Part shown: piece by piece, positions 25,221 to 32,011 of the stretch
How the letters are laid out: each line of letters begins with the position of its first letter
How positions within the stretch are numbered: the stretch's first letter is position 1
Source of the DNA: Bacteroidetes bacterium RIFCSPLOWO2_12_FULL_35_15
Lineage (GTDB): Bacteria > Bacteroidota > Bacteroidia > 2-12-FULL-35-15
Direction: 5' to 3'
NCBI GenBank assembly: GCA_001769385.1
Contig: MEPB01000013.1
Coordinates: 1-32,011, forward strand
Length of the DNA: 32,011 nucleotides
Translations under genes and position numbers: made by a program
Notes under the pieces: generated by a model
Databases searched by the model: none
What the model was told of the DNA's origin: nothing
Seen by the model: only the letters and a program-made list of their open reading frames with translations

Positions 25221-25266
25221 TATCATTGAAAAAAATCCGAAATAAATTTTTACCAAAGAATAGATT

Positions 25267-26769
25267 ATGAAAAAAACAGTTACACTCTTTTGTCTTGCAT
25301 TTTACCTGCAAACGTATGCTCAGGGACCTGCCTTCACAATTGGATCTGATAGATCTATGTCTTACCAAGACAATCCGGAAGTCACCACGTTCAGAATCGA
25401 AAATAATAATTACGTTTTGTATAGTAAATTCAAAATGGCAGAAGGTATGCTGTTGCACCTGGAGGGATTTTCTGATCCAACAGATAGCTACTTGTGTTCG
25501 CAGGACATACGTGTTCCGCATTTACCTAATGAAATAGCGATCTACGAAGGATTTGTTGCCTTGAATGATAAGATGGTTCTTTTCAGATCTGTTTACAATA
25601 AGGAGGAGAAAAAGTGTGTGCTTTATGCACATGAATTGAATCCAAAAGGAATGATTATAGATGATGCAGGAAAAGCAATTACTTCCATAACAGCTGAAAA
25701 AGCTATGAATTCAGGAAATTTCATTATTAAAGCATCAGCTGATGGAAAAAGCTTTGTTGTCCTTTCTGAATTTCCATTTGTGAAAGAGACTAAGGAAAAA
25801 TTTGCAATAAGTGTCTTCGATAATTCATTAAAACAACTCTGGAGCAAAGAATTTGAATTACAGAATGATTCACGCAGAGGCCCAACGAATGAACCTATCC
25901 TGACAAATTCCGGAATAGTTTACCTAATAAAAAAAGTGGAAGGCCCTAAGAATGCTGATTTTTATACAACTTATCAGATTGCAGAAAAAGGTGCAAAAAT
26001 AAAAGAGAATATTTTAGAAATGGAAGCGCCAAAGAAAATCGTTAATTATGGTTATGTAGTGGATGAAGCAACGAACGACCTTACCATTGCTGGTTACTAC
26101 ACAGAGGATGGAAAAGTATCAGTTGGCGGAACAGGTTTTAAAGGTTATTTCTTCTACAGAATATCAGGAAGCACAAATGATTTTGCAGCCCGTAGCACAA
26201 ATCCTTTCGAAAAAACACAAAGTAACCTTCGTGTAAATAGGGTATTACGTGTAAAAGGGAATTTATTTCTTCTTGGAGAAGAAAAATATGAAAACAATGT
26301 TGCCACTGAACAAAAGGATGAAAAAGGATTTCCGGTATATAAAAGAGAATTTTATGCAGGTAAAATTCACGTTTCAGTATTTGATGCAACAGGAAAAAGT
26401 ATCATAAATACAATTATTACAAAGGAAAATAAATCTGTTGAGGATGGAGGATTTTCAAATTCTTTTTCTGCTGCAATAATAGGTGAGCAGATAATGATTG
26501 TTTACAATGATTATCAATATAAGCATGATGGACTGGAGCACAAGATAGTTGGGCCCATGTTGGCAAATGTAAAAATACCGATAATTCAGTTCATTGGAGC
26601 TGATGGTTCAACGGGCAAAAAATTTGCATTGATTGATAGCAATGTAGAAGGTAAAAAAGGATTGTCTTATTTATATCCTCAAATTTTTATTCCTGTTTCA
26701 AACAAAGAACTCTTTTTTCTTGGAAAGGATTCGGGTTCCTTTTATCCACTCCGATTGAAGTTGCCTTAA
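25267..26769 (+). CDS. secreted protein of unknown function, probable beta-propeller
   Basis: 500 residues. A signal peptide (about 1-18, TYA-Q) is followed by a long all-beta protein with repeated 'strand, charged turn, strand' units (GKSFVVLSEFPFV, FAISVFDNSLKQLWSKEF, NDLTIAGYYTEDGK, GNLFLLGEEKYE, GEQIMIVYNDYQYKHDGL). These look like propeller blades in which values are compared or displayed. There is no T9SS tail and no lipobox, so it is probably periplasmic. It lies 46 bases after the small secreted protein and may be co-transcribed with it. I recognise no named family. Confidence 0.85.
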   Translation: MKKTVTLFCLAFYLQTYAQGPAFTIGSDRSMSYQDNPEVTTFRIENNNYVLYSKFKMAEGMLLHLEGFSDPTDSYLCSQDIRVPHLPNEIAIYEGFVALNDKMVLFRSVYNKEEKKCVLYAHELNPKGMIIDDAGKAITSITAEKAMNSGNFIIKASADGKSFVVLSEFPFVKETKEKFAISVFDNSLKQLWSKEFELQNDSRRGPTNEPILTNSGIVYLIKKVEGPKNADFYTTYQIAEKGAKIKENILEMEAPKKIVNYGYVVDEATNDLTIAGYYTEDGKVSVGGTGFKGYFFYRISGSTNDFAARSTNPFEKTQSNLRVNRVLRVKGNLFLLGEEKYENNVATEQKDEKGFPVYKREFYAGKIHVSVFDATGKSIINTIITKENKSVEDGGFSNSFSAAIIGEQIMIVYNDYQYKHDGLEHKIVGPMLANVKIPIIQFIGADGSTGKKFALIDSNVEGKKGLSYLYPQIFIPVSNKELFFLGKDSGSFYPLRLKLP

Positions 26770-26795
26770 TTGGTGTAGAATGAAAATAAAAATGC

Positions 26796-26816
26796 CTCAA
26801 GTAATTTTGAGTTTTA
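26796..26816 (+). terminator. weak possible terminator of the 25267 gene
   Basis: A five-base stem CTCAA-GTAATT-TTGAG is followed by TTTT, 27 bases past the stop codon. The stem is short and AT-rich, so function is uncertain. Confidence 0.35.
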
Positions 26817-26879
26817 AAAAACAAAATAATACGTTTTAAGTGTTTAATTATTTATAAATCAAATCAATGTTAAGCCAAT

Positions 26880-26899
26880 GCAGGTGTTATTTCACCTGC
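26880..26899. repeat. hairpin repeat, copy 1
   Basis: Perfect stem-loop GCAGGTG-TTATTT-CACCTGC, preceded by AAGCCAAT and followed by GTT. Copy 2 starts 51 bases later with the same flanks (GCCAAT before, GTT after). No T-run follows on either strand, so it is not an intrinsic terminator. Confidence 0.8.
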
Positions 26900-26930
26900 G
26901 TTAATGAATTACATTTGAAGCTGAGCCAAT

Positions 26931-26950
26931 GCAGGTGTTATTTCACCTGC
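26931..26950. repeat. hairpin repeat, copy 2
   Basis: Same perfect stem-loop as copy 1, GCAGGTG-TTATTT-CACCTGC, preceded by GAGCCAAT. It lies 95 bases before the DUF1801 start codon. The nine bases GTTATTTCA (26937-26945) can pair with TGGAATAAC at 26989-26997 downstream, allowing one G-U pair. Confidence 0.8.
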
Positions 26951-26984
26951 GTTCCTCTGAGTAATAATTAGAGAATTTGTTTTG

Positions 26985-27000
26985 TTGGTGGAATAACCAA
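26985..27000. promoter_or_regulatory. downstream partner hairpin before the DUF1801 gene
   Basis: TTGGT-GGAATA-ACCAA, a five-base stem whose loop region TGGAATAAC is complementary to the loop region of the hairpin repeat at 26931-26950. An equivalent element (27462-27484) sits before the next gene. Role unknown; candidate RNA regulatory structure or half of an inverted repeat. Confidence 0.45.
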
Positions 27001-27045
27001 GATATGAAGTTCGTGGATTTGCAAATGTTTTAATAAAAAAAAGAA

Positions 27046-27393
27046 ATGGAAATCCAACAACAAAATATTTTATTAGGACTTCCCGATGACAAACTAAAAC
27101 TTGTTTTAGGTCTTCGCGAAATAGTCATTTCATCAGCGCCTGAGCTTAAAGTTATATTAAAATGGGGCAGACTGACTTTCGTTAATGAAAACAACCTTAT
27201 TGCATTTATTTGTTCATGTCCGGGTCACGAATATATTGAACTTGGTTTTTTCAAAGGGGATTCTCTTTGCGACACTAAACAATTATTAGAAGGTAACGGT
27301 AATAAAATAAGACGATTAAAAATAAAATCTTTGAATAAAATTCCGTCAAAACAAATAGAAAAATGGCTGAAGGAAGCTATTAAATTATCTTAA
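27046..27393 (+). CDS. DUF1801-type (YdhG/frataxin-like fold) protein
   Basis: 115 residues. The sequence fits the small alpha/beta DUF1801 family: an N-terminal helix (LPDDKLKLVLGLREIVISSAPELKVILKWGRLTF) with the characteristic I/LKWG near residue 40, a central strand pair (NLIAFICSCPGHEYIELGFFKGDSL), and a C-terminal KIRRLKIKSLNKIPSKQIEKWLKEAI segment. Function is unknown in general; some members are annotated as stress-linked. There is no signal peptide. The gene is bracketed by copies of the hairpin repeat (before the start and 26 bases after the stop). Confidence 0.88.
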   Translation: MEIQQQNILLGLPDDKLKLVLGLREIVISSAPELKVILKWGRLTFVNENNLIAFICSCPGHEYIELGFFKGDSLCDTKQLLEGNGNKIRRLKIKSLNKIPSKQIEKWLKEAIKLS

Positions 27394-27419
27394 AATATCA
27401 TTTAAAAACTTGAGCAAAT

Positions 27420-27437
27420 CAGGTGTTATTTCACCTG
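27420..27437. repeat. hairpin repeat, copy 3
   Basis: CAGGTG-TTATTT-CACCTG, the same loop as copies 1 and 2 with a six-base stem, preceded by GAGCAAAT. It lies between the DUF1801 stop and the LOG-family gene. The nine bases GTTATTTCA (27425-27433) are perfectly complementary to TGAAATAAC at 27469-27477. Confidence 0.8.
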
Positions 27438-27461
27438 CATTTCACTAAAAAAAAAATTACC

Positions 27462-27484
27462 TTGTTGCTGAAATAACGCAACAA
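27462..27484. promoter_or_regulatory. downstream partner hairpin before the LOG-family gene
   Basis: A perfect seven-base stem TTGTTGC/GCAACAA encloses TGAAATAAC, the exact reverse complement of the hairpin-repeat loop region. It ends 24 bases before the ATG at 27509. It is the counterpart of the element at 26985-27000. Confidence 0.5.
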
Positions 27485-27508
27485 AAAAACTAAAATAATA
27501 TATAAAAT

Positions 27509-28090
27509 ATGAAAAGCATCACCGTATTTTGCGGTTCCAGTAACGGGAACGAAGATAATTACAGAAAACATGCATTTTTGCTGGGCCAGACACTGGCTAA
27601 ACATCAAATTCAATTAGTTTATGGAGGAGCTAAAGTTGGACTTATGGGAGCTGTTGCTGATGGAGCATTAAGCGAAAAAGGAAAAGTAATTGGAGTACTT
27701 CCCACCTTTTTAAGAAGCAAAGAAATTGCTCACGAAAACCTTACTGAACTAATTCTTGTTGATAGCATGCACGAACGAAAAACAAAGATGAATGAACTTT
27801 GTGACGGTGTAATTGCACTTCCGGGAGGATTTGGTACCATGGAGGAGTTTTTTGAAATGCTCACATGGGCCCAACTGGGATTGCATAAAAAACCTATCGC
27901 ATTATTTAACATTGATGGATTTTATGATCCCTTAACTGACATGATCCAAACAATGGTAGATAAAGGCTTTCTGAAAGAGGTAAATCAACAGATGATCTTA
28001 ATAAGCGATAATAGTGATGAGCTGCTAAGTAAGATGCGAAACTATAAAGCACCACATGTTGGAAAATGGATAACTGAAGAATCTGTTTAA
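27509..28090 (+). CDS. LOG-family Rossmann-fold protein (nucleotide 5'-monophosphate phosphoribohydrolase-like)
   Basis: 193 residues, the usual length for LOG/TIGR00730 proteins, formerly called lysine decarboxylases. Signature PGGFGTMEE (105-113) and the upstream MHERKTKM segment (conserved Arg/Lys for phosphate binding), with an N-terminal Rossmann start ITVFCGSSNGNE and LVYGGAKVGLMGAVADGAL. Plant and some bacterial members release cytokinin bases or hydrolyse AMP-type nucleotides. The physiological substrate here is unknown. It starts downstream of the third hairpin repeat. The glutamine amidotransferase follows after 53 bases and may be co-transcribed. Confidence 0.95.
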   Translation: MKSITVFCGSSNGNEDNYRKHAFLLGQTLAKHQIQLVYGGAKVGLMGAVADGALSEKGKVIGVLPTFLRSKEIAHENLTELILVDSMHERKTKMNELCDGVIALPGGFGTMEEFFEMLTWAQLGLHKKPIALFNIDGFYDPLTDMIQTMVDKGFLKEVNQQMILISDNSDELLSKMRNYKAPHVGKWITEESV

Positions 28091-28143
28091 TTACAATGCA
28101 GACAGTGCATAAAAAAATTTAGAAAAATTAAATTTCATAAAAT

Positions 28144-28851
28144 TTGTCCCTTAAAATAGGCATAACAGATACAAGTTCTCATTATTCTAATTATCCAAAA
28201 TGGATTAAAGGTGATGATGCATCCATTGAGATCCTGCAACTAAAGCAGAATAATTATGATGACCTGAATTTATGTGATGGCATTGTATTAAGTGGCGGCA
28301 TTGATACACACCCGACATTTTATACTAACAATCGCCTTGATTATCCCAATGCTCCCAATGAATTTAATATTGTCCGTGATGAGTTGGAGATAAAAGTTTT
28401 TAAGTATGCCCGGGAAAACAATATTCCTATTCTGGCAATATGCAGAGGAATGCAGTTGGTAAATTGTGTACTTGGTGGTAATCTGATACAGGATATTGTA
28501 GAAATCGGAAAACCAAATCATAGCAGACAAGGAGAGATGGATCGCATCCATGAAATAAGTATCAACAAGAATAGTTTGTTGTATGAAATAACCGGAACAG
28601 AAACCGGAATTGTCAACAGTGCCCATCATCAGGCAATAGGGGAAATTGCGAACGATTTAATTATAACCGCATTTTCCCGGGATGGAATTGCAGAAGCCGC
28701 TGAATGGAAAAACAAAAAGGATAAACCATTTTTACTTTGTGTACAATGGCATCCCGAAAGACTAACAACAGTATTACAAGAGAATCCATTCTCAAAAAAC
28801 ATCAGGGAAGGGTTTTTGAAAGCGGTAAAAAATAAAATAAATAAAAATTAA
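28144..28851 (+). CDS. class I glutamine amidotransferase, gamma-glutamyl-GABA hydrolase-like
   Basis: 235 residues, TTG start. The in-frame TAA is only six bases upstream, and the protein needs the first residues (LKIGITDT) to make the first strand of the fold, so TTG is well supported. Peptidase C26-like features: nucleophile C100 in ILAICRGMQLVN, H203 and E205 in QWHPERL, and NSAHHQAIG near 158. The layout matches PuuD-type hydrolases, which cleave gamma-glutamyl amides such as gamma-glutamyl-GABA. No other putrescine genes are adjacent, so the substrate is open. The sequence TAAAATTTGTC at the start also occurs at the start of the histidine kinase. Confidence 0.9.
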   Translation: MSLKIGITDTSSHYSNYPKWIKGDDASIEILQLKQNNYDDLNLCDGIVLSGGIDTHPTFYTNNRLDYPNAPNEFNIVRDELEIKVFKYARENNIPILAICRGMQLVNCVLGGNLIQDIVEIGKPNHSRQGEMDRIHEISINKNSLLYEITGTETGIVNSAHHQAIGEIANDLIITAFSRDGIAEAAEWKNKKDKPFLLCVQWHPERLTTVLQENPFSKNIREGFLKAVKNKINKN

Positions 28852-28926
28852 AATAATTCTACTTTCGTTGATGATGATTTATTAATTTTAAAACATCTTC
28901 TTTACTAATAATCTAACCCAATTAAA

Positions 28927-30354
28927 ATGAAGTCAAGACTACTCTTATCCTTTGTTATTGCTTTAATAACAAATTTAAATTTACTTGCTCAACAAGCGCC
29001 TGAATTGGTTTTAACTCTCTTATCGAATGATAAAATAGCAGATGTAAATATAGATCAGGAAAATTATATTAAATATGTCGGAAAAATTACCGATCTGACA
29101 AAAAGCGAGTTCAAAGATATTTCTGAAAATCAAAAAGTTGCAATACTATTGATCTCACATAAAACCAATAAACCTACCATCGAGTTTTATTCCAATCCTA
29201 AAATTAGCGCCGAAAAAGAAAGCAAGTATTTAAAAGAACTTGATAACATAAGTGTTGAAAACACTAAGCTTGTGGATTTCCCGATCCTAATTACATTGAA
29301 TGAAAAGAATGGTGATATAAGTACAGATTTTAAAGAATTGGTTTTACCTGATGAACGAATTAATAGTGAATATGAAAATGCTGATCTTAAAAAAAAATAT
29401 GAGTTGAATAAAGTATGGGCTGCCAAAATAGTTCTTCCCGTGCTAAGTGCATATGAAACAATGGTTGATGAGAAGTTTACAGGAGTAAAAAACTTTGGAA
29501 AATTAGTCACAAATACAAATTTTGATCAGAATCAAAACTCGAGCAAATTAACAAGTAATAATCCGGATTTTTGGAGAGCAAATTTAGAAATGTCAATTGG
29601 CAATCAACTGATCCCAATTACAAAAATCTTTGTACTAATATCACAAGGGGAATTTGACCACGCTAATAAATATCTGGAGATGGTTCAACTGTTTTCTTCT
29701 AAATCAATTTCCAACGATTACCTCAAAGAATTATCCCGGAGGATAAGTTCATTCAACAAACAATTAAATTCCGAAATTGAAAAAGGAATTGTTCAGCATG
29801 ACAAAGCAAATTATGACAAAGCAATTTCGGTTTATAATTCGATATTGGATATTTATCCGAATTCTGCCTGGGCAAACTATGAATTGTTTTATTCACAAAA
29901 TGCACTCGATCTTAAAAACGGTAAAATAAAAGCAGGGGACAGAACAGATTGGGATAATGCAAAAATAAAAATATTCAAATGTAATCCTTTGTACAACATG
30001 GATGTAAGAGCCAGTAATGGGAGAGAAGGGTATTTACTTTTCAGAAGACAAGAGATCAGTGGATTATTTAAAACTAAAGAGGAACAATTAAAGGATGTTT
30101 TTAAGTATGCCGACATAGCCATGGATCTGGGAGTATATGATTTTGCAGCTCAGTTATTTTGGTTTTCAACTACCTTCGATAAAGGAAATGAGAAAGCTCT
30201 TTTTAAATTTTTATTTTGTGTGGAACAACTTGGTGTTACAAACTTGAAAAATGAATTTAAAGGAGATTTCGAGAAAGAATTTAAAAAAATTGAAGAAAAG
30301 AAAACAAAGGAAATGAAAGAAAGTAAAATATACAAATCATTTAAAAACGGATAA
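28927..30354 (+). CDS. secreted TPR-like protein of unknown function
   Basis: 475 residues. A signal peptide (about 1-21, LLA-QQ) is followed by an alpha/beta region (about 25-130) and a mainly helical part. One segment (about 285-330; EKGIVQHDKANYDKAISVYNSILDIYPNSAWANYELFYSQNAL) is a convincing tetratricopeptide repeat. The C-terminus is Lys/Glu-rich (KEFKKIEEKKTKEMKESK), possibly a short coiled coil. No lipobox or T9SS tail, so a periplasmic protein is likely. A near-consensus -7 element (TACTTTCG, 28860-28867) lies about 60 bases upstream. I recognise no family. Confidence 0.85.
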   Translation: MKSRLLLSFVIALITNLNLLAQQAPELVLTLLSNDKIADVNIDQENYIKYVGKITDLTKSEFKDISENQKVAILLISHKTNKPTIEFYSNPKISAEKESKYLKELDNISVENTKLVDFPILITLNEKNGDISTDFKELVLPDERINSEYENADLKKKYELNKVWAAKIVLPVLSAYETMVDEKFTGVKNFGKLVTNTNFDQNQNSSKLTSNNPDFWRANLEMSIGNQLIPITKIFVLISQGEFDHANKYLEMVQLFSSKSISNDYLKELSRRISSFNKQLNSEIEKGIVQHDKANYDKAISVYNSILDIYPNSAWANYELFYSQNALDLKNGKIKAGDRTDWDNAKIKIFKCNPLYNMDVRASNGREGYLLFRRQEISGLFKTKEEQLKDVFKYADIAMDLGVYDFAAQLFWFSTTFDKGNEKALFKFLFCVEQLGVTNLKNEFKGDFEKEFKKIEEKKTKEMKESKIYKSFKNG

Positions 30355-30699
30355 TTTTTATTCTAATTTTATAAGAGCCTATTTAAATTTTACGAAAAAT
30401 GTATTATATGTCATTTCGAGCTGAAGGAAAACGAAGAGAAAAATCTGCTTATCAAGATGAGATTCCCTGGTCGAAATGACATTTAGGGACTGTCATTTCG
30501 AACGGAATGAAATGAAGAGAGAAATCTGCTTATCAAGATGAGATTTCTGCCTGGTCGAAATGAACATTTAGGGACTGTCATTTCGAACGGAATGAAATGA
30601 AGAGAGAAATCTGCTTATCAAGATGAGATTCTTTCATTAAAATTTTAACAGGATCAAATTTTAAGTTTTAATATTTGTAATTTATCTAACACTCATAAC
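30355..30699. other. 345-base intergenic region made mostly of repeats
   Basis: No gene. Most of the stretch is three consecutive copies of the MITE/REP-like element (30410-30631), then about 70 AT-rich bases leading to the KAS III gene with AATATTTG (30670-30677) as a weak -7 candidate. Confidence 0.7.
30410..30631. repeat. MITE/REP-like repeat, three tandem copies
   Basis: Copy A (30410-30480) has perfect ten-base terminal inverted repeats, GTCATTTCGA and TCGAAATGAC. Copy B (30492-30563) has the same ends but for the last base. Copy C (30577-30631) is cut at its right side. Bases 30481-30545 equal 30566-30630 exactly (65 bases, period 85). The inner block AATGAAATGAAGAGAGAAAT is shared with 18348-18434 and 31877-31914. 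No coding capacity, so any movement would depend on an enzyme encoded elsewhere. Confidence 0.9.
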
Positions 30700-31776
30700 A
30701 TGTATAGAACAGTCATAATTGGTACCGGTAGTTTTTTGCCTCCTGTGATAAAAACGAATAGAGATTTTACAGTTCATGATTTTTTTGATGAGAACAAAAA
30801 TAGAATTGAAACTGATCCATCAATAGTTGTTGAGAAATTCAGACAGATTACAGGAATTGAAGAGAGAAGATATGCTCCGACAGAATTGAATACCTCCGAC
30901 ATAGGTACCTTTGCTGCCAGAGAAGCTATCGAAGAAAGTCAGATTGATATCGAAACATTGGATCAGATCATTGTTGCACATAATTTTGGTAATGTAATAA
31001 AACACACCATTCAAACAGACATTCTCCCTGCACTAGCATCTCGGATAAAACATAATCTTGAAATTAAAAATCCACATTGCGTAGCTTATGATATTTTGTT
31101 TGGTTGCCCCGGTTGGATCCAGGGATTGATCCAGGCCGATGCTTTTTTAAAAGCACAGATCGCAAAAAAATGTCTGGTTGTTGGAGCGGAAGCATTAAGC
31201 AGGGTTTTGGATGTTTACGATAGGGACAGTATGATCTTTTCTGATGGGGCAGGAGCATGTGTTGTTGAATACCGGGAAGTAGATGAAAAAAATGGAAGTG
31301 GAATTTTAAGTACTGCAACATTGTCGCATTGTGAGGAAGAAGCTTATTATTTGTATTTAGGAGAATCGAATTTTCCACATTCCGACCCACGTTTGCGATA
31401 CATAAAAATGAAAGGCAGGAAGATCTATGAATATGCAATTAAACATGTTCCTTCGGCAATGAAAGAATGTTTGGATAAAGCAGGAGTGGGCATCAAAGAT
31501 ATCAGCATGATATTTATTCATCAGGCAAATGAAAAACTCGATGAAGCTATTATAAAAACATTGTACAAATTATACGGGATCGACAAAATGCCTGAAAATA
31601 CGATGCCAATGAATATCCATAAACTAGGAAACAGTTCGGTAGCAACCGTTCCTACATTGTTTGATACAGTCCGGAAAGGCAGGCTCGAAGGATTTTCATT
31701 AAAAAAAGGGGATGTCGTTTTATTCGCTTCTGTTGGTGCGGGAATGAATATAAATGCTGTTTGTTATAGAATTTAA
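30700..31776 (+). CDS. 3-oxoacyl-ACP synthase III-like (KAS III/FabH-family) enzyme
   Basis: 358 residues with the thiolase-fold Cys-His-Asn set of KAS III: C136 (ILFGCPGWIQG), H274 (FIHQANEKL) and N311 (KLGNSSVATVP), plus the C-terminal ASVGAGMNINAVCYRI. This class condenses an acyl-CoA starter with malonyl-ACP. It is about 40 residues longer than E. coli FabH, with extra sequence in the N-terminal half, and no fatty-acid genes (plsX, fabD, acpP) are adjacent. It is therefore more likely a specialised or accessory starter condensing enzyme than the housekeeping FabH. It is flanked on both sides by the MITE-like repeats. Confidence 0.92.
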   Translation: MYRTVIIGTGSFLPPVIKTNRDFTVHDFFDENKNRIETDPSIVVEKFRQITGIEERRYAPTELNTSDIGTFAAREAIEESQIDIETLDQIIVAHNFGNVIKHTIQTDILPALASRIKHNLEIKNPHCVAYDILFGCPGWIQGLIQADAFLKAQIAKKCLVVGAEALSRVLDVYDRDSMIFSDGAGACVVEYREVDEKNGSGILSTATLSHCEEEAYYLYLGESNFPHSDPRLRYIKMKGRKIYEYAIKHVPSAMKECLDKAGVGIKDISMIFIHQANEKLDEAIIKTLYKLYGIDKMPENTMPMNIHKLGNSSVATVPTLFDTVRKGRLEGFSLKKGDVVLFASVGAGMNINAVCYRI

Positions 31777-31811
31777 AAATAGATTCGACTCCATAATAAA
31801 ATTAAGATAAA

Positions 31812-31976
31812 AATGAGATTTCTTCTGGAATTTATCCTGAGCGGAGCCGAAGGGGGCTAAATGACAAATACAAACTGTCATTTCGAACGCAATGAAATGA
31901 AGAGAGAAATCTGCGTGTGGAGATGAGATTTCTCCCAGAGTTTATCCTGAGCAAAGTCGAAGGAGTCGAAAATGAC
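31812..31976. repeat. MITE/REP-like repeat, compound copy at window end
   Basis: A full element (31877-31976; GTCATTTCGA ... TCGAAAATGAC, one extra A) is preceded by the right half of another (31812-31865). Both carry a second common block, TTTATCCTGAGC(A/G)(A/G)AGYCGAAGG (31831-31853 and 31941-31963), not present in the copies near 30.5 kb. The remainder of the window after 31776 holds no gene. Confidence 0.8.
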
Positions 31977-32011
31977 TTATAAAACATTTTTAGTAAAACT
32001 TAAACAGCGTC

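Noticed and set aside
26880-27437. CAGGTG/CACCTG hairpins as intrinsic terminators
   Set aside because: No T-run follows the stem on either strand, and two copies lie in tandem 51 bases apart.
30410-30631. Tandem repeats as a possible CRISPR array
   Set aside because: The repeat unit is about 70-85 bases with inverted ends and no short variable spacers, and no cas gene is present.

Overview
The window is low-GC DNA from a member of the Bacteroidota, very probably class Bacteroidia; I cannot resolve the order. Support: six secreted proteins end in type A sorting domains of the type IX secretion system (T9SS, recurrent YPNP start and basic tail); there is a Fibrobacter-paralogous (FISUMP) domain; Shine-Dalgarno sites are mostly absent; and the Bacteroidota -7 promoter motif TAnnTTTG precedes many genes. 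It looks like a chromosomal stretch from a free-living or environmental organism. I see no phage, plasmid, tRNA, rRNA, IS transposase or CRISPR array.

Layout. 1-5.4 kb: two tandem, highly similar trypsin-like T9SS proteases on the minus strand, each with an intrinsic terminator. 5.57-7.7 kb: a dispersed repeat abutting uvrB (minus). 7.9-10 kb: two T9SS cargo genes (a jelly-roll-like protein and a FISUMP protein). 10-11 kb: an AlkD-like DNA glycosylase gene flanked by two diverged copies of a structured intergenic repeat. 11-15 kb: a PPOX/NimA-like flavoprotein overlapping a small secreted protein, a CrtC/AttH-like T9SS protein, a lipoprotein, and a lipoprotein MsrA. 15-18.1 kb (minus): a BNR-propeller T9SS protein with a CDCC cysteine cluster, and a solitary SF2 helicase. 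18.3-19.6 kb: repeat-rich DNA around an RDD membrane protein. 19.6-22.4 kb: a multi-membrane PAS histidine kinase (TTG start), a single-domain response regulator, and a small eight-cysteine protein on the other strand. 22.6-24.2 kb: guaB with a clear terminator. 24.2-26.8 kb: a SnoaL-like protein, a small secreted protein with a possible frameshift, and a 500-residue secreted protein. 26.8-28.9 kb: a DUF1801 protein, a LOG-family phosphoribohydrolase and a class I glutamine amidotransferase, with three copies of a hairpin repeat. 28.9-31.8 kb: a secreted TPR-like protein and a KAS III-like enzyme, separated and followed by MITE/REP-like repeats.

The genes do not form one pathway. Housekeeping genes (uvrB, guaB) sit among envelope and secretion genes and many small transcription units. 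The main themes are T9SS cargo, repair and protection functions (UvrB, AlkD-like, MsrA), and an unusually varied set of intergenic repeats. The least explained signal is the hairpin family at 26.88-27.48 kb, whose loops are complementary to the loops of downstream hairpins just before two genes.
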